Shown: positions 24,003 to 37,326 of the stretch, one piece after another
How the letters are laid out: each line of letters begins with the position of its first letter
Numbering within the stretch: the stretch's first letter is position 1
Assembly (NCBI GenBank): GCA_004794785.1
Contig: SJOL01004009.1
Location: 402,149-466,148, forward strand
Reading direction: 5' to 3'
DNA length: 64,000 nt
Origin: Opisthorchis felineus
Taxonomy: Eukaryota; Platyhelminthes; Trematoda; Opisthorchiida; Opisthorchiidae
The notes under the pieces: generated by a model
Databases searched by the model: none
What the model was told of the DNA's origin: nothing
What the model saw: only the letters and a program-made list of their open reading frames with translations
Made by a program: the position numbers and the translations under genes

Positions 24003-24090
24003 CTTCAAGGCAGAAAAGCATATTGGTACTTCAGCTATTGGTGAGGATCTGGACACAGACCACAGCCCAAAATGAGTGGGCCGAATGAAA
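24003..24090 (+). repeat. Dispersed repeat fragment, also at 9.8 kb
   Basis: CTTCAAGGCAGAAAAGCATA, TTGGTGAGGATCTGGACACA and GACCACAGCCCAAAATGAG match the fragment at 9806, which is more eroded. The last part also resembles 34555-34720. Confidence 0.45.
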
Positions 24091-27000
24091 TTCTAGATAA
24101 AGGGGCAGTGGGATAATTAAAGAGCAGTTCAAAATATGCTGACCAGTGATATAGACGCTGGTATACTATTATATATCATGTATATTAATGATGAACTCAC
24201 TCCCAGAGGGTCCTGTTTTCTCGTTTAACCGGAAGAGCCTTCGTGCATTCCTAGTTGCGTTGGCCTTTTCCATTTCTGGAAATGTCTAGTTCAACCACCT
24301 CTCTCCGCCCGCACACAGGCTAAGTTTGATCTGTCGTCTAATCTGTCTTCACTTTGGGTTGTACTGTACGTGCTAGGGACTAGGGCTTCTCGCATCAAGG
24401 AGAGATAGTGCGTGCTTCAGAACACTACAACCAAAACTCCCGGCTTCCAGCATGGCTGTGGTTCAGCAGTCAATATCCTCCAATATGACCGCTTGTAATA
24501 CATTGTTCAGTAGGTTTTTGAATGTCTTCCTAAAGTTTAGCTCAATAAATCTTCTCCACTTCTCATTTCCAGAGCTTACTGAGGGAGTTTAATGAAAAAC
24601 TGCACCAAATAGGAGTGTGATCTGAATCACCCTGTGTATTCAAAAAAGAACGAGTCAAGTACAGAGTCGCGCTATCGGTAGCTGAAAGCGGACTATTATT
24701 TTGATTTCAAGGCTTACCATTGGTAGGAGAATGGCAGAAACAAAATGGAACTCACTGCGTCTAAACCATGTACTTCTGGGAAACAACTGGTGATCAGTAC
24801 AAATTTGAGAACGGAGTTTAACATTATCAATGCATTTTGAGCGCTGTCTGGAAATTCCACTATCACGAACCTCTGGCGAACTGAGGAGTCCTACCTGTAC
24901 ACTGAAATCTCATGCTATTAGAACTACCTCCAAGGTCTTTGTGGTAGACAAGAGGGTAGTCGGTTCTCGATGGAAGGCGTATTTCAGTGAATCAGAGCCA
25001 CTATTCGTCGGCGCACAACTAGACATGATAGGCAACGCGAATTAAGTATTTCGATCAGTGGCATGTCGGGTGGCACAGAATCGGTCGTTTACTGGCATCC
25101 AGTCAAGCAGACGGAGTAGCTCGTGGAAATAATCTTCATTTTTACTGCGGTCAAGCCCAACTTTCTGTGGCAAATGACCACTCATACCGGAAAAGCTTCA
25201 ATGAGGTAAACCGGGGTTATCGTGAAGAGTTGGAAATCGACTTATTTTCTGCGATGAACGAATGCACTTCAAACAGCGAAATTTCCGAACTAGGACATGT
25301 GATTAGGCCTGAATTCGTGGTTGTTGCACGGGTCTGCAGGGTTCTCGTGGAGACGAGGCAACAGCGCAGGCAGTTGGACCAAACGATAAGTAATAAGTAA
25401 ATACGTATATCGTGTGAGTGAAATACGACGTAATCGGATGCATTTTACACAGGGAAGTCTTCCGATTGTGCTCCAAAATCCCCATAAATCTGTAGGCTGC
25501 TCCTCACAGGAGGACTACTACTGGATTGAGACTACTTATTTAGACCAACCAAATTGCAGCCCCTGAATACTTGTTCGTTCCTCGTTTCGCAACGACATAC
25601 ATCGCTTGGTGACTACATTTAACTGTTACGCTTAGATACTCATCACCAAACTCAACCCTGTTTACGTGTGTCTGGCACTAGGGATATCCGGGGTACACCA
25701 CAGTGTGGGATCTTCACAACTGCGGCAAAAGTGAATGTTTTGGTGAGGAAAAACAATACTAAATTAGGGTATTTTTCAAGTTCACACGAGTGTTTTGGCA
25801 TTTAAATACAATGGCGTTTTGTGGAAGTTTATCTCCAATGTCTGCTGAAGAACACGGCGCTGTGTTGTATGTACGTCAAGCCTCTTAGCTAGCGTTAGCC
25901 AAAGACTGCGCTTGTATGTTTGTTACACAAATCGTAAACTGCGGGCTGCTATGTTGACAAAGCTGGTTGAATCTTAGTTGTTGGTTGGACTCGACCCGCA
26001 AAAACAAACATAGCGACAAATATTAATAACCTCTGAGGCTCAGTGAGTTGTGTAGCTACACGCCTGAACTATTTTCACCTATTTAAAGTGGTGATTTCCA
26101 TTCTGTCAGCAAATACAACGTAAAAGTGGCTTTCCGTTTTGACGTGTGAATGAGTCGATTTCCAAAATCGCACTTTTGAGCAACGGATCGCTCATTCATA
26201 AAAAACCGACACAGCAGTTGTCTGCGCTGATAGCTGATTCGTAAACGGCCAATAAATGTGGGACTTTAACGCGTATTTGCTATTCCACCGAGGGCGTGAA
26301 ATCTCCAGACAATGGAATACATTATGACCGAAATTCATCGAATAGTCTTTCCTGTCAGCTGTTTTGTCTAGAGAGCTATCCCCATTCTCAATATTGTCTG
26401 ATCATCATTAATTAGCCTCAAGGATGTGCCTATATACGTCGCGTGTGCAAAATTTGTTTTTTGCAACTATCCAGCTGTCAAGTCGATCTCGCTTAGTTGA
26501 AAGTTTCGGGGAGCAGCTAAGCATTCATTGATTGTAGCACTGTAATGACAAACACAGTAATAATAAAACTAACAGCATGATGGTAATGCGAAGAGCGATA
26601 AGTCACATTCATCACTTGGGGTAATCTTGCTTAAAGATAACTTGAACAAAACTCACTTTCTGGTCACGAATGGTAGCGTACTAGGACAGGATCGACGGAG
26701 TTCACGAACCTTGGAACATACCTTAAAAATAAATTGAATATCCACGAGTAACCTGTTGAGTTACAGGGAAAGAAATCGCAACAACCACTGCATTTTCTTG
26801 CTGCTTAAATGAGGCAGGAGAGAACAAACTAAGTACGTGGTTTTTGTTTCTTTCAAAATTTGTTGCGCTCAGAAAGCTGGTGGAGCATTTGACGTCTTAC
26901 CAACAGCGCTGGACCACACCAGATATTGCTGCGTTCATGATCTAAGAATATTACAATGTTTTTTAGTAGCGGCTAGTCTTGAAACGAGGGCAGTGAGGAT

Positions 27001-28734
27001 TTTAGGTCCGATCGGTTCTGTCGTCGAAATGACCGCGTAGGATTTTATTGGAGGGCCATCTGTCTCCCAACAGTGAATGCGGATTTTAGTCCGCAAAGGT
27101 TAACCACTTCATGATAAGCTGATATATGTACTGTAATGGTCTTTCTGGTTTTTTTAATGGCCAACTTGGAAAACAAAAGGTCGACATTTTGCACAATTCG
27201 CTTACACAAGGTTGGCACTTACTAAAAAATACACCCCACCTATGTAGTGGATACAACTGGCCGCCTGTGAAGAAGTGATTCTTTATTCATCCTGGACAGG
27301 TGACAAAATTTCGGTCACTGTCGTAAGGTATGGGACAGGTAGTTTCACTAGCCGATTGGTAATACAACATCAACCTAGGAAAAACATGTCGTAGTTGTGC
27401 CACTATAGATTTCGTTTTATTCCAAAATCATTTTGCAAACTATTATACACAAGTTTAAAACCTAATGTGGGAAGAAAGGTCTTTGCGATATTCGACGACT
27501 ACCTTCACCCGATAGGCTCCAAACGAGGTGGAGACCGGTTATGGGTTTTTGGTGGATGTTGACCAATTTACTCACAAAATTCAAGGCAACAGATTCACCT
27601 TGAACAACGACCTAAATGAACTTTATGACAGCTGTTGTATTGTGCATTTGAACAGGTAAACGAAAGAGATAGTAGAAGCCCACCTGAATTTCTATGATAA
27701 TAAGTCAACCAACGCTTTGTTTTTTACATGCAACTATAGATTGTGTTCCACCTGTGTGCTTTGTTGCTGACTGTGCATTGTTTATTGGTAAGTTGGTCAT
27801 ACCACAAAGCTTGTCTCATCTTCTTCAACTATTTTTTGGTCAGAAATATTCAAAAGGGCTAAATCTTTAACCTTTTGGTAGCACGTGAGGCCCTAATTAC
27901 TCAGATGGCTTTTTTGATGGGCAGTATTTCCTGATACTTACGGTTCTGTCGCAAATCGATACTTGAGCTTTGACTGTCTTGTCAGTCGTTCAAGACCAAC
28001 TATGCTCATACATGGGATCGGCTGTTTTTCTTTAATTTTGTAGTTTTGTCACGGAACTTTCGATGACAACTTGTATCCTACTGTATTTATTCCCTAGTAT
28101 GCTACGCTTGCTTCATCTTCAATTCCGTAGAAAGCGAGTGCCATCATGTTGGACTACTGCAAATAGATCAGTTGTCCTACAGGTCATTTGAAATCCCAAA
28201 TTTCAACTCATTTTGTGAGTACAAATGTTCGTATTCGGTGACCGCAGTCTTTGCTGAGGTATTCACACGAACACCCTTTCACTCGCCGAACTATAGTAGA
28301 GGTAGGTATGACAGAAAAACTGAGCCTTCTCTTCAAACGTTCCGGCAGATGTGAGTCTGCACATTTAAAAGTAAAGTAGAAACTGACAACGGGATCCCTG
28401 GCTGACCTTGAGCTGCGCAGCAATCTTACTGTTTCCCACAGTACAATTGCAAAAAAGTATCGTAGAAACTAGTCGGCTTACTACTAAAGGTTTTCGGCTC
28501 GTACTGAGAAGGTATAAGTTTAACCACGGGAGCGTGGGAATATTGCTGGTATTGAAACTTCCCTGAGGTGATTCAAACGATGTTTTGCTGTTATGAGTTA
28601 ATTTCGTAGTGCGCACCACTCATTATAGTTTAGTCAGCAGGAGAACACTTCAAGATGGACCGATATTCAGGATCTGCACTCATTCGTGGTGATATAACTT
28701 AGTCAGGTCACACGTGATGAGGAATTCGTGGTCA

Positions 28735-28736
<2 letters not shown>
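24091..28736. other. No recognisable feature
   Basis: No exon, repeat copy or RNA gene was identified. A 6-bp hairpin (TGCGGATTTTAGTCCGCA) occurs at 27078-27095. Confidence 0.4.
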
Positions 28737-28765
<29 letters not shown>

Positions 28766-28822
28766 CATACATACATACATACATACATACATACATACAT
28801 ACATACATACATACATACATAC
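28737..28822. repeat. (ACAT)n microsatellite
   Basis: About 21 uninterrupted copies of ACAT. It decays at the right edge into ACGTATGTGC and ATACGTACG, as expected of an ageing array. Confidence 0.97.
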
Positions 28823-29639
28823 GTATGTGCATACGTACGATTGCGGGCTCGGCGTCATCCTGTCCTGAGCCATTTGCTACTAACCTTATGGCACTCCTTG
28901 ACCCGTGGACGCACCTGCGACATCACAATCAGACACGTATTTGCGCCAATGTGCCCCTTATTTTGACGGTCGGAAGCGCCCACAAGTAAATGCATCAATT
29001 CTTGGAAATATAAGTATGATCTTACTGCATTTCTACCATCTTACTTTTCAGAAATGACTTGATAAACGACCTTCGTTGAATCTGACAAGATCAGCCTGTT
29101 TGCAGCAACGTTAGGTGTTATGCCCTAACGTAAAATAATTGGCCAACGATACCGTATCTCAATACTTGATCCAACTGTAGTTTTCATTGCACTAAGGTTA
29201 CATTTGGACCGGCTGAAGGTTGACAACGACCATTTGACGTAGCCACTGATTACAGACAAATCCCCGCGGGGAATCAGCCACTCCTGCTGCATGAAACCTA
29301 TGATAGACTGCCTATGATCGTTCTGCATAGTACCCAACTGCCTGTAGTGACCTGATATAGATCTATGGTTTCGAGGTCCAAAGTTGAGGCCGCACACATT
29401 CTTCAAACCCAAGCCCTAAATTATGAAATTGCTCACCTAAGAAGTAATGTTCGGAAAATTGCAAACGATGAACCTCACGGTGTCGGCACCGGTAGCTGAC
29501 CCCATACCTTGACTGCACCAGATGCACCAAAGTGCACAAACGCTATCAGTCTGATTTTAAGAAAGGTCATCACCTCATGCAAACCCTGCAGTGGCTTATG
29601 TTCTAGCTTAGTGTTCATTGATAAGGGAACGGTTGTAGA
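28823..29639. other. Mostly unidentified; short repeat at 29526
   Basis: ACCAAAGTGCACAAACGCTA plus TCAG (29526-29549) matches 43051-43074 at about 20 of 24 positions. In both places it encodes PKCTNA in one frame. It may be an upstream part of the Penelope relic, but that is not shown. Confidence 0.35.
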
Positions 29640-29901
29640 CGATCCCAACAGTTGCCCTCCCATTTCTGTTCAATTCATGGTTCTGATTTCAGTGTTGGCC
29701 AGAATCCTACATGGGGTAGAAAACAATAGATTGATCCCATCAGTAGAAACAAAAAGCAAGGAAGAATAAATTATGTTCTCATTTGACGTGAGCTCGCTGT
29801 TCGTACCTGTGGACTTCCATTCTTGCAAGACAGCTGTGGTTGTGACAGTGGATAGCCACGGAGTTTCAGAGAGATCCTTCAAAAAAGGACAGACAAGATA
29901 A
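29640..29901 (+). pseudogene. Penelope-like reverse transcriptase relic
   Basis: A single frame with one stop (TAA at 29767) encodes PPIS, then LARILHGV, then the stop, then IMFSFDVSSLFVPVDF from 29770. The block (V/F)SFDVxSLF-x-x-VPVD is the signature of reverse transcriptase domain A in Penelope-like elements, and it carries the first catalytic aspartate. Upstream, RPI-x-S and LAxIL occupy the expected order for the region just before it, but with a short deletion. The frame closes at 29901 (TAA). The later catalytic motifs, the rest of the fingers and palm, and the GIY-YIG nuclease were not found. It is a fragment of perhaps 85 codons, certainly not functional. The domain A match is good. 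The clade rests on that motif. Confidence 0.7.
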
Positions 29902-30544
29902 AGCAAACGGCTTATTTTTTTCCAAACCACGTGATGAATTCAACGAAGAATAATGCGAGCAAATCCGAGGAGCACGAAGCAAGTAGAAGTGAGGGTAAAA
30001 TCAACCCAACAGGGTATTGATGATGTCTCGTCATTTGGCGACGGGTTGCTTACAAGCCATTTACCAAGCTCCGCAAGTAGAACAGCTGTCGCCTGACGAC
30101 AGCTAATAAACGTACCAGATCTGCCAACATCTAAAAACTCTCTACAAAACTGATGTTTCTCTGAAAACAAGGTCACAAGTTGAGCCTGGTTACCGACCTG
30201 AGGGAGCTACCTAACTAAATGACCAGTTGCGAAATTGTAAGAGGGCGTAAATATGAGTGCAGAAACGGAATAATTGTTGTCAAGAGGAAATATATTATGA
30301 CTGGTTTACCTCCTCTAAGAAATCTGAGGACCTTTGCACTGGATGATCAAACTGACTCAGTCATATATGGCATATTTTGACCATTGATGCTAACCATTAG
30401 AACACACCTCAATTAGCAGAACACGAAAACGGGTCATAACGGTTTTGTCTGTTTACCCAAATGTCCAGGTTTGAATTAACAATCTTTTTTGTTTATCTTG
30501 TACAATGTCTAAACCAAATTAACGGTGGTGAACCTGAAACTGCG
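29902..30544. other. No recognisable feature
   Basis: This may include unrecognisable downstream parts of the Penelope relic. Nothing could be named. Confidence 0.4.
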
Positions 30545-30755
30545 AGGTATCATCTGTCCTATTCAATTGAGATATAATTGTGCAAATGAAACCAAGCTAT
30601 TCTGGAAAGCCGAGAAGGACTGTACGTCTGTCTCCTTCTTATTAGAAACCATCAGCCCTGGGCATCTCAGGAAGCCCCAGAAACTTAAAATCTCCCGTCT
30701 AGCAGTTTGAACTCTTAATCGGCCATGAGTGACTGATCAGCAGTTAATCGCTGAC
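30545..30755 (-). repeat. SINE-A copy 2
   Basis: Read on the minus strand: CTGCTGATCAGTCACTCATG and GCCGATTAAGAGTTCAAAC (tRNA-like head), CTAGACGGGAGATTTTAAG, then the body ACGTACAGTCCTTCTCGG and TAGCTTGGTTTCATTTGC. The order and spacing match the copy at 10.7 kb. The copy is eroded, and its tail is missing or displaced. Confidence 0.65.
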
Positions 30756-30764
30756 CGCACCCAA

Positions 30765-30812
30765 TCAAAAATTCCAAAATCTCCTCACACTACCAACAAT
30801 TTCTCATTGGCT
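30765..30812 (+). repeat. SINE-A tail fragment
   Basis: AATTCCAAAATCTCCTCACA and CTACCAAC match, in plus orientation, the tail of the copies at 31.1 kb and (minus) 56.9 kb. It lies next to copy 2 but in the opposite orientation, so it is a separate piece. Confidence 0.5.
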
Positions 30813-31029
30813 TAGAGTGAGACACTCCACAAGATGAAACCTCCAGGTGCGAAGTAATAACTGAAAGAACCTGTCATTAAGTGATCACGTGATGTGATTT
30901 CTGTGACTGAGGCATAAATGACGCTATACCCTGTCTGACTGAGAGCTAATCACATTGCTGATCAGTTGATCATGACAGAACATTTAAGTGTTTATTTAAA
31001 CTACTGGTCGGCAGGACGCTGGTCCATAA

Positions 31030-31190
31030 GTCCCCGGAGTTTCGTGAGATGCGCGCCGCGGATGATTCCCACTAAGGAAAAAAGGCAGCCATACAGAGCT
31101 TCTGGGCTATTCATCACAGACTGGCTTTACTCACAGGATGAAATATCCATTAAAATAACCAAATCTTCTCATATTACCAACAACTGTTAG
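31030..31190 (+). repeat. SINE-A copy 3
   Basis: In plus orientation: CCCCGGAGTTTCGTGAGATG, GCGGATGATTCCCACTAAGG, ACAGAGCTTCTGGGCTATTC, GACTGGCTTTACTCACAGG and the tail CAAATCTTCTCATATTACC. The tRNA-like head before 31030 is barely recognisable. Confidence 0.65.
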
Positions 31191-34100
31191 TCAAAGTGGA
31201 TTTCTGGTATAAAAAAACATTGGGTTTTGCTTGCACTCTAGTTTGGCCTGCACGTACGAGGGTTGGCGCATATTTCTGGTAAAACGGATGCTAATTTCAA
31301 CTGGTTGACGTTTATGAATGCTACGTGGGCGTGTATTAAAACATGTCACTTGTAAGCAGTATAGATGATATGTATAGTATACTGTATGTCGCCTTGATAG
31401 TAAAAGGGAAATATACAACTTAGTGATGCTGTTTTGAAGAACAACGGCTGCTTATTCCTACTTACATTTCTAGTTTTTTGAAGACCCACCCATTTTGTTC
31501 TCTTCTATATCATAGAAGCCAGTTACCACTTGACTTGAACAAAATAGAGTGGGGAGGCCGAAATGCCTGCAAGTGCTGCGTGTCACTCATTTGGAAGTCA
31601 TCTGGGTTTATGGGGAATGTATACTCACAACTAACAAGTTGAAACCACAAGACTTATCCCGTTCCTAAGGAAGGCAACTTGAGAGAAAGTTAGAACAATT
31701 TTTATAAATTTTTATAAACTTTATAAATTCTTCAGACGAACAAACAGAAAGGTTCCAGTTTTGAAGAACTTTTGCTTGAATGATATAAAAATTCTTCTTT
31801 CAGTGAAAACTCGATGTTATCTGTATTTTATCTGACTGCAGGTGCTCCACTGAAAATTTTACACTCCACAGCCCCAGAGCTTTAGAAAAATTGGCTGGTT
31901 TCGTCCGTGTTTTACATTTCAACAGGCTAATGACCCAGATGAATAAATGGTAGTCGTCGTTTACAATAGCCTATTCTGCTGGCAGAGAATTTTGTGGATT
32001 CTTTGCCTTACAGTCATCAAAAGCTGCTACACCCGTAACATAACCCTATGAGCAGTGGAATCAATGTATCACGGTTAAATTCATCCGATTTATTTGGAGA
32101 AATTTGACAGAACTTGAAGGGATTCGGACATGGGCACAAAGGAATCATTTGCGGAGCAAGTGCGTCTTCTCTAAACAGCACATTACAGATCTTAGGTTCA
32201 GTGATTCTCGGATTCTTTGTAAACCTACGTACTGATCAAATACTTGTTTTTATTCCAGTGAATTTTTCATCCGAATGGTGAAAACATCTGCTTCAGGGTG
32301 TCATTTATTGGAATCCATGGTGACTGAGTGATCTAGGAATGGTTACGATTTCTCTGCAGATGCGGTTGTTGGTCCCTGACTCAACACACGGTTTCCTATT
32401 GGCTGGCCTTTTCACGTTACGGCTTTCCGACTAAAAGGGCTTTCAAATCCCTGAAGGGTAGCGTGCAGTCCGGATCTCGAATGAAAAAAACCGATGTTCA
32501 ATCGCTCACATGCCTCAGAGATAGTCAAACACGTTGGTTCTAACCCGTAAACACATATATGGTTTTTTGGTCCAGCTGATATGTAATCCCGGCAAAAAGC
32601 CCTAAAGTGACTAATTTATGATTTCAGCCACCTCAATCATTGGTGAAGCTTGCTCAGAAGTATTTTGTCTATTAGCTTTTGTTAAATTGAGCACCTTATC
32701 AGCGTGCAGGCCAGTTGAACTCACTCGCCAACGTGACTTCGGATGGGAGTACATAACAAGGGGATATTTAGTAAACAAACTCTCCGCTTTCCGGTAACGT
32801 GTCCCTTTGAGAGATCTGTCTTGGCCTCACTTAAATATAGTAACCATCCTTCGTTGGGTTCAGCAGAACATCTTCACTTCCCGTTCACTAAAAGTTCAAA
32901 TGCGACTTCTCCCTGTGAAGTGGTTTCATTCTTTCATTCATTTCATTTTTGCAGAACATCATCGTTACCCATCAGTGCTGAATGGAAACGCTTCGTCTTA
33001 GTAAGACCTTCATTCACGCAACACCAGGTTGTAGGAGGCAAATCCAATGCTACTGGCCAGTGGTTCTTCGGTGTGACCAATGCTTAACAGCTATTACTGA
33101 AAAATAAGCACTCGTCTCTGTTTAAATCCATCTGCTCTCACATTTGTGAGTACTATTCAACCAAATCTGACTCACAAAACTCAAAAAGGCGTATGCCGTT
33201 GCTTCAAATTAGATTATTCCTAATTCTCACATACCTATGTTTTTCTACTGTTTCCCAAAAGATTGTATTTCATGATTTTTACAATAAAAAAACTCGCCCT
33301 TCTATTCCACGTAATCACATCACTAAATGTGGACACGCGCTTCTATGCTTCCTCAGTTTTGGGACTAATTAGCTTTCATTGATTGAAGAAAGAATTGCAT
33401 AAGCCCAACCTAATTACTGGCCTCCAAATCGATCGGCGTATTGCTATGAAGTATTTCAGCGGCAATCAAAACAGAAACACAAATTTCAATGCTTTGGTCT
33501 CAATAGAAAACAAACAGCGACATCTGTTAATGGAGGGGGGCGGATATTATGTTCGCTTTAGCTTTTAACTTTGAAAATATTGATTACGTAGTGTATCCTA
33601 GTGACAGCAATTTCAGTGGACATAAAAACAGAACATGCCGCTAATGGATGCAGAAATCTGCTCGAACACAAAGGCTAGGAGAACTTTGTTAGAGTTATAA
33701 CTAATGGAACTTAGTACCTGTTATTCTGCATTGCATAAAACTGTTTAGAATAAGATGACAAAATATGGATACCCTCAAAAGTACTCTTTTATTGACTTTG
33801 AGAAGATTTTATCATTTTTCGGTGCGCTAATCAATGTACTTGGAGACATCTGTGGAGAGATAGAGTGGTAGCACCTGGTGCTTGTCCTTTGTAGGTCCTT
33901 TTGAGCGTTGAGTTACTGTCAGAAGTGATTGCAGTTCTGTTCAAACTAAGGCAACTGATTTTCCGTTTACTCGTCTACCTTGCTTCAAACGGCTTCATCA
34001 CGTATACGAAGAGGTTGACCTCACAAGTGGAGCCTCTGAGTTGTTGGGTCCACCTGAGTGTGTTCAGGTTGCATGTAAACAAGCGGTGATAACTCCTGCT

Positions 34101-34554
34101 TTAGGCTGGATACAGAATTCATTCCGTTGTTGTACTCAGCCGACCTAGTGGAGCCCATAAGCACTGGTGCGCCAGCTTCCGAACACCACGTCGCCAGTAA
34201 CTTAAAATCCCCAGAATCCCGCCCGGTATTTACCATTTATTTATTATTAATTAATTATTTACCATCTGCTGATAGATCGACATCGGTCTACTCGTAATTT
34301 CCGACCTGTTTCTGATTATTGGACACAGATATGTTGAAATATTGGTAACCCGGATGCATTCATTGGCAACTGAGTGGAATTATACCGAGATTTGTGGCTC
34401 GCATCAAGGATCACCAAATCCGGCATCCAAACGAACCCCACAGAAAGAATGCACGCAAATCAACCAATTAACCGACCGCAACTTGGGGCTGGACCAGTCA
34501 GGATAAAGACAGCAAACTACTAAAAATGGAAGATATGCCATCAACCAGTCAAAC
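31191..34554. other. No recognisable feature
   Basis: No exon or repeat copy was identified. A direct repetition of TTTTTATAAA occurs near 31.70 kb. TAGAGTGGTAGCACCTGG near 33.86 kb resembles a tRNA A box but has no B box partner. A run of TTAT/TTAA units occurs at 34226-34260. Confidence 0.4.
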
Positions 34555-34720
34555 AACATGAATGTGGATCACGACGCAAAACGGATCGTGAACGGATCAA
34601 CTTGGACAGGAAATAATGGACGACAATGTCAGCATGTAGTGGAGCAACCGACAGCCAGAAATACAGACCACAACCCAAAACAGATCAGGATCGGATCAAT
34701 AAGACTTCAACTGTGAGGAT
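34555..34720 (+). repeat. Purine-rich, internally repeated stretch
   Basis: GTGGATCACGACGCAAAACG plus GATCGTGAACGGATCAACTT (34562-34602) is echoed by GACCACAACCCAAAACAGAT plus CAGGATCGGATCAATAAGAC (34667-34706). The second half resembles the fragment near 24.05 kb. Probably a diverged tandem duplication within an old repeat. Confidence 0.4.
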
Positions 34721-37286
34721 TATGGGTAGCCACTCAGGGAGTTGCTTAAAGCTGCTGTTTTCAAACTATATAAGCGCAGGCACAAAAGAGGAACTATCCA
34801 CCCAACAGGGCACTTAAAATGTCTTCCGCGAATTTCGACGAAATGTCTGCAAGTCAATCGCCTAGTTCGGTGAACAGATCAGTGACCACCTGATCAGTTA
34901 CCAATGACTATAAATAATTTACACAGTTATGTTAATTCGCATGAAGGTGTGCCCATGAACAAAAGTTCTTTTACGTTGTCTTGAAGGATGGTTGCGTAAG
35001 TTATTAGGAGAACAAAAGTAGCAAATAAAGGTTGATTTCCGTGACAGTTGCTCTCTGAAAAAGCTACTTCGTCATACTACTCAGGAACCCTGCGAAAAGG
35101 CTCCGTGAAATTCCAACTAGAGGCAGCAGGTCACCCGGTCAGTGGGCCATGGAGTCAAGCAGGCAACGTTGATTCAAGACAAAGTTTGGATTTAGAAATT
35201 CAAATTCAAGAAGATGAAAACCGAGAAAGCCAAGACATAAGCTACTGGAAAAAGGTAGTACCCAAGGGCACCTTAAACCTAAGGAAACATTGGTTCGGCC
35301 TAGCGGAGCAACAACACCTCACCCTTGTGGGCCTCCAAAATTGCAAGAACTCAATCAATATCTCAGATTCATCCCCTTGCATGCATAATTTTCCTTATGA
35401 CGCCATGGTTGAGTAGCTGGTTAGCTTGAGTGAATGAATTCAGAAAGAATTATCAGCCTGATACTTCTGGGTTTGTCAACCAATCAGATTAGAGATCTAA
35501 AGCAGATAAACATTGAATATGCCCCCTATTTTGACTTTCCAATCATAAAACAAGAACAGATTGCATTCTTGAATTGATTGAGTGCAGTGGCAAGATACTT
35601 GCATCTTTATCCGGCACCTTAAGGAACTACTACTAGCTCTCCTAGTTCGCACCTGCGGCGTTCAGTTTGCTTTAACTAGTGAAGTATATCCGTGGAAATG
35701 TGCGATGAAATCTCCTTCTGACAGATCCTTACATGAATCAGTTTGAAACTCAAAAGCTAAGAGCACCTATTGGGTAGGTTACATTGCGTGGTTACCACGT
35801 GGACAAGAGGCTTTTCTACTTGCCGGCCATAATAGCTGTGCAACAGACTCGTTAATCAGTTTCGACTCAGTTCATGAACTGTCATGAACTTTGCCAGTGG
35901 GCCAGAAAAGAACGGACATTTAATTTTCATAGATGTTATTATTCAATACAAGGCCGGGGAAACCATGGAGAGCTCATAGAAAGTAAACCTGGAAGGGCCA
36001 GTATATTCATTTTAACAGTTCTGTTATGCTGCAACAGAGACGTAACCTAATTAGGTTTTTCACGGAGGGGGGCAAGACAACTATGTCCCTTGGACTGTCT
36101 ACAACGGATACCAGAGTAGTAGAAAGCAAATTTCACAGAAAGGTTCTTCTGGACGATTAGTACTGAAGAATGTAAAACCTTTAAAATTGAGACACTTCAG
36201 TTGAGAAATAGAAGAATTCCGTTCAAGTGTAACGCGGTTGGTGAACTAGTTACTAGACATTCGACTGATGTGACGTGGCTTCTAATCTGTGCCTGAAATT
36301 TCAGCTTCAGTTTTCCTGTCAGGTTTTATTTGAAAACAAAACTGCGAAGCTCTAAGTGTATTTATTTGTATGCTCATGTTGTTTGCCACTCGACAGGGGA
36401 ATTGCCGAAAAGAATACGTAAACACAATCTGTGTCCCTGAGTGGTGTGCTTTGAAGAAGCTTAGCTCAAATGTGATTGGACAACGCCTGGCCGAAATCAT
36501 TCATTTCACAGACAAAGAACACGCCTTTGGAGATACACATTGTGTACCGACCATGATCGGCGTGATCCAGAATATTACCGATTTCAGTGGCTACTGGAAT
36601 CCGACCACATGACCAAAAACTATGCGTCAGAAAAATCTTTATGCTCTATGAACTTGAGTTATCCTTCGAACAATTCAGTTCCATAGACTTTCCTGGCATG
36701 GACTTCGTCTACTTGACTCCATCGCCCATTGATCCGTGTAGCTACGTCCTTTTTTAAACAGAATACACCCATTAATTTCACAAGCTCCCCAAGTCCTATC
36801 CGCAGAACCATGCAGAAAACAACGCTTTTTTCGCTATCTACGCCTTTATGTATGTCTCCATTGCATCAACAGTTCGGCCTTATAACTTTACAACTATTGC
36901 CGGTTCAAAAAGACAGTTCAACGATAATGATATAGCAGCTTGGAAGGCAGGAATGCATTAAGCATTGGAAACGTCATGCCATAAATCTTGTTGTTTAACC
37001 GGTGATGATTATCAGCTTTGTGACGATATTGCGAGCGAAATAACAGCAACCAACTTCTGCGTGATGGCAAGGCAACAGACTGCTTTAATGCCCACCTTAC
37101 GTCAATGAAAAATAAAGTCAAGACAGCCACTCACCTGTTACTAATATCAACAATCACTATGGGTAGTAGAGGTTTGCAAAAATTTAAAAACGTCTTTGCA
37201 CGCTTAGTGGTTTGGACCCCAGGGCATCCAGTCCTGCTGAACTTCAGTGAAAGTTACAGCAACTGTCCAGTGTCAGAATGATTGTG
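34721..37286. other. No recognisable feature
   Basis: The 124-codon open stretch ending at 35416 (plus) is among the longest in the window. It matches nothing known and lies within the length expected by chance. Nothing else was identified. Confidence 0.4.
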
Positions 37287-37326
37287 GTTTATTTATTTAT
37301 TTATATTTATGTTTTATTTTATTTTT
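37287..37326. repeat. (TTTA)n-like low-complexity tract
   Basis: GGTTTATTTATTTATTTATA followed by TTTATGTTTTATTTTATTTT. An imperfect T-rich tetranucleotide run. Confidence 0.85.

Noticed and set aside
28737..28822. Regular array that could be mistaken for a CRISPR
   Set aside because: A pure 4-base microsatellite with no spacers.
35042..35416. Open frame of about 124 codons on the plus strand
   Set aside because: No recognisable domain, begins directly after a stop with a non-ATG start, and this length is expected by chance in 64 kb of such DNA.
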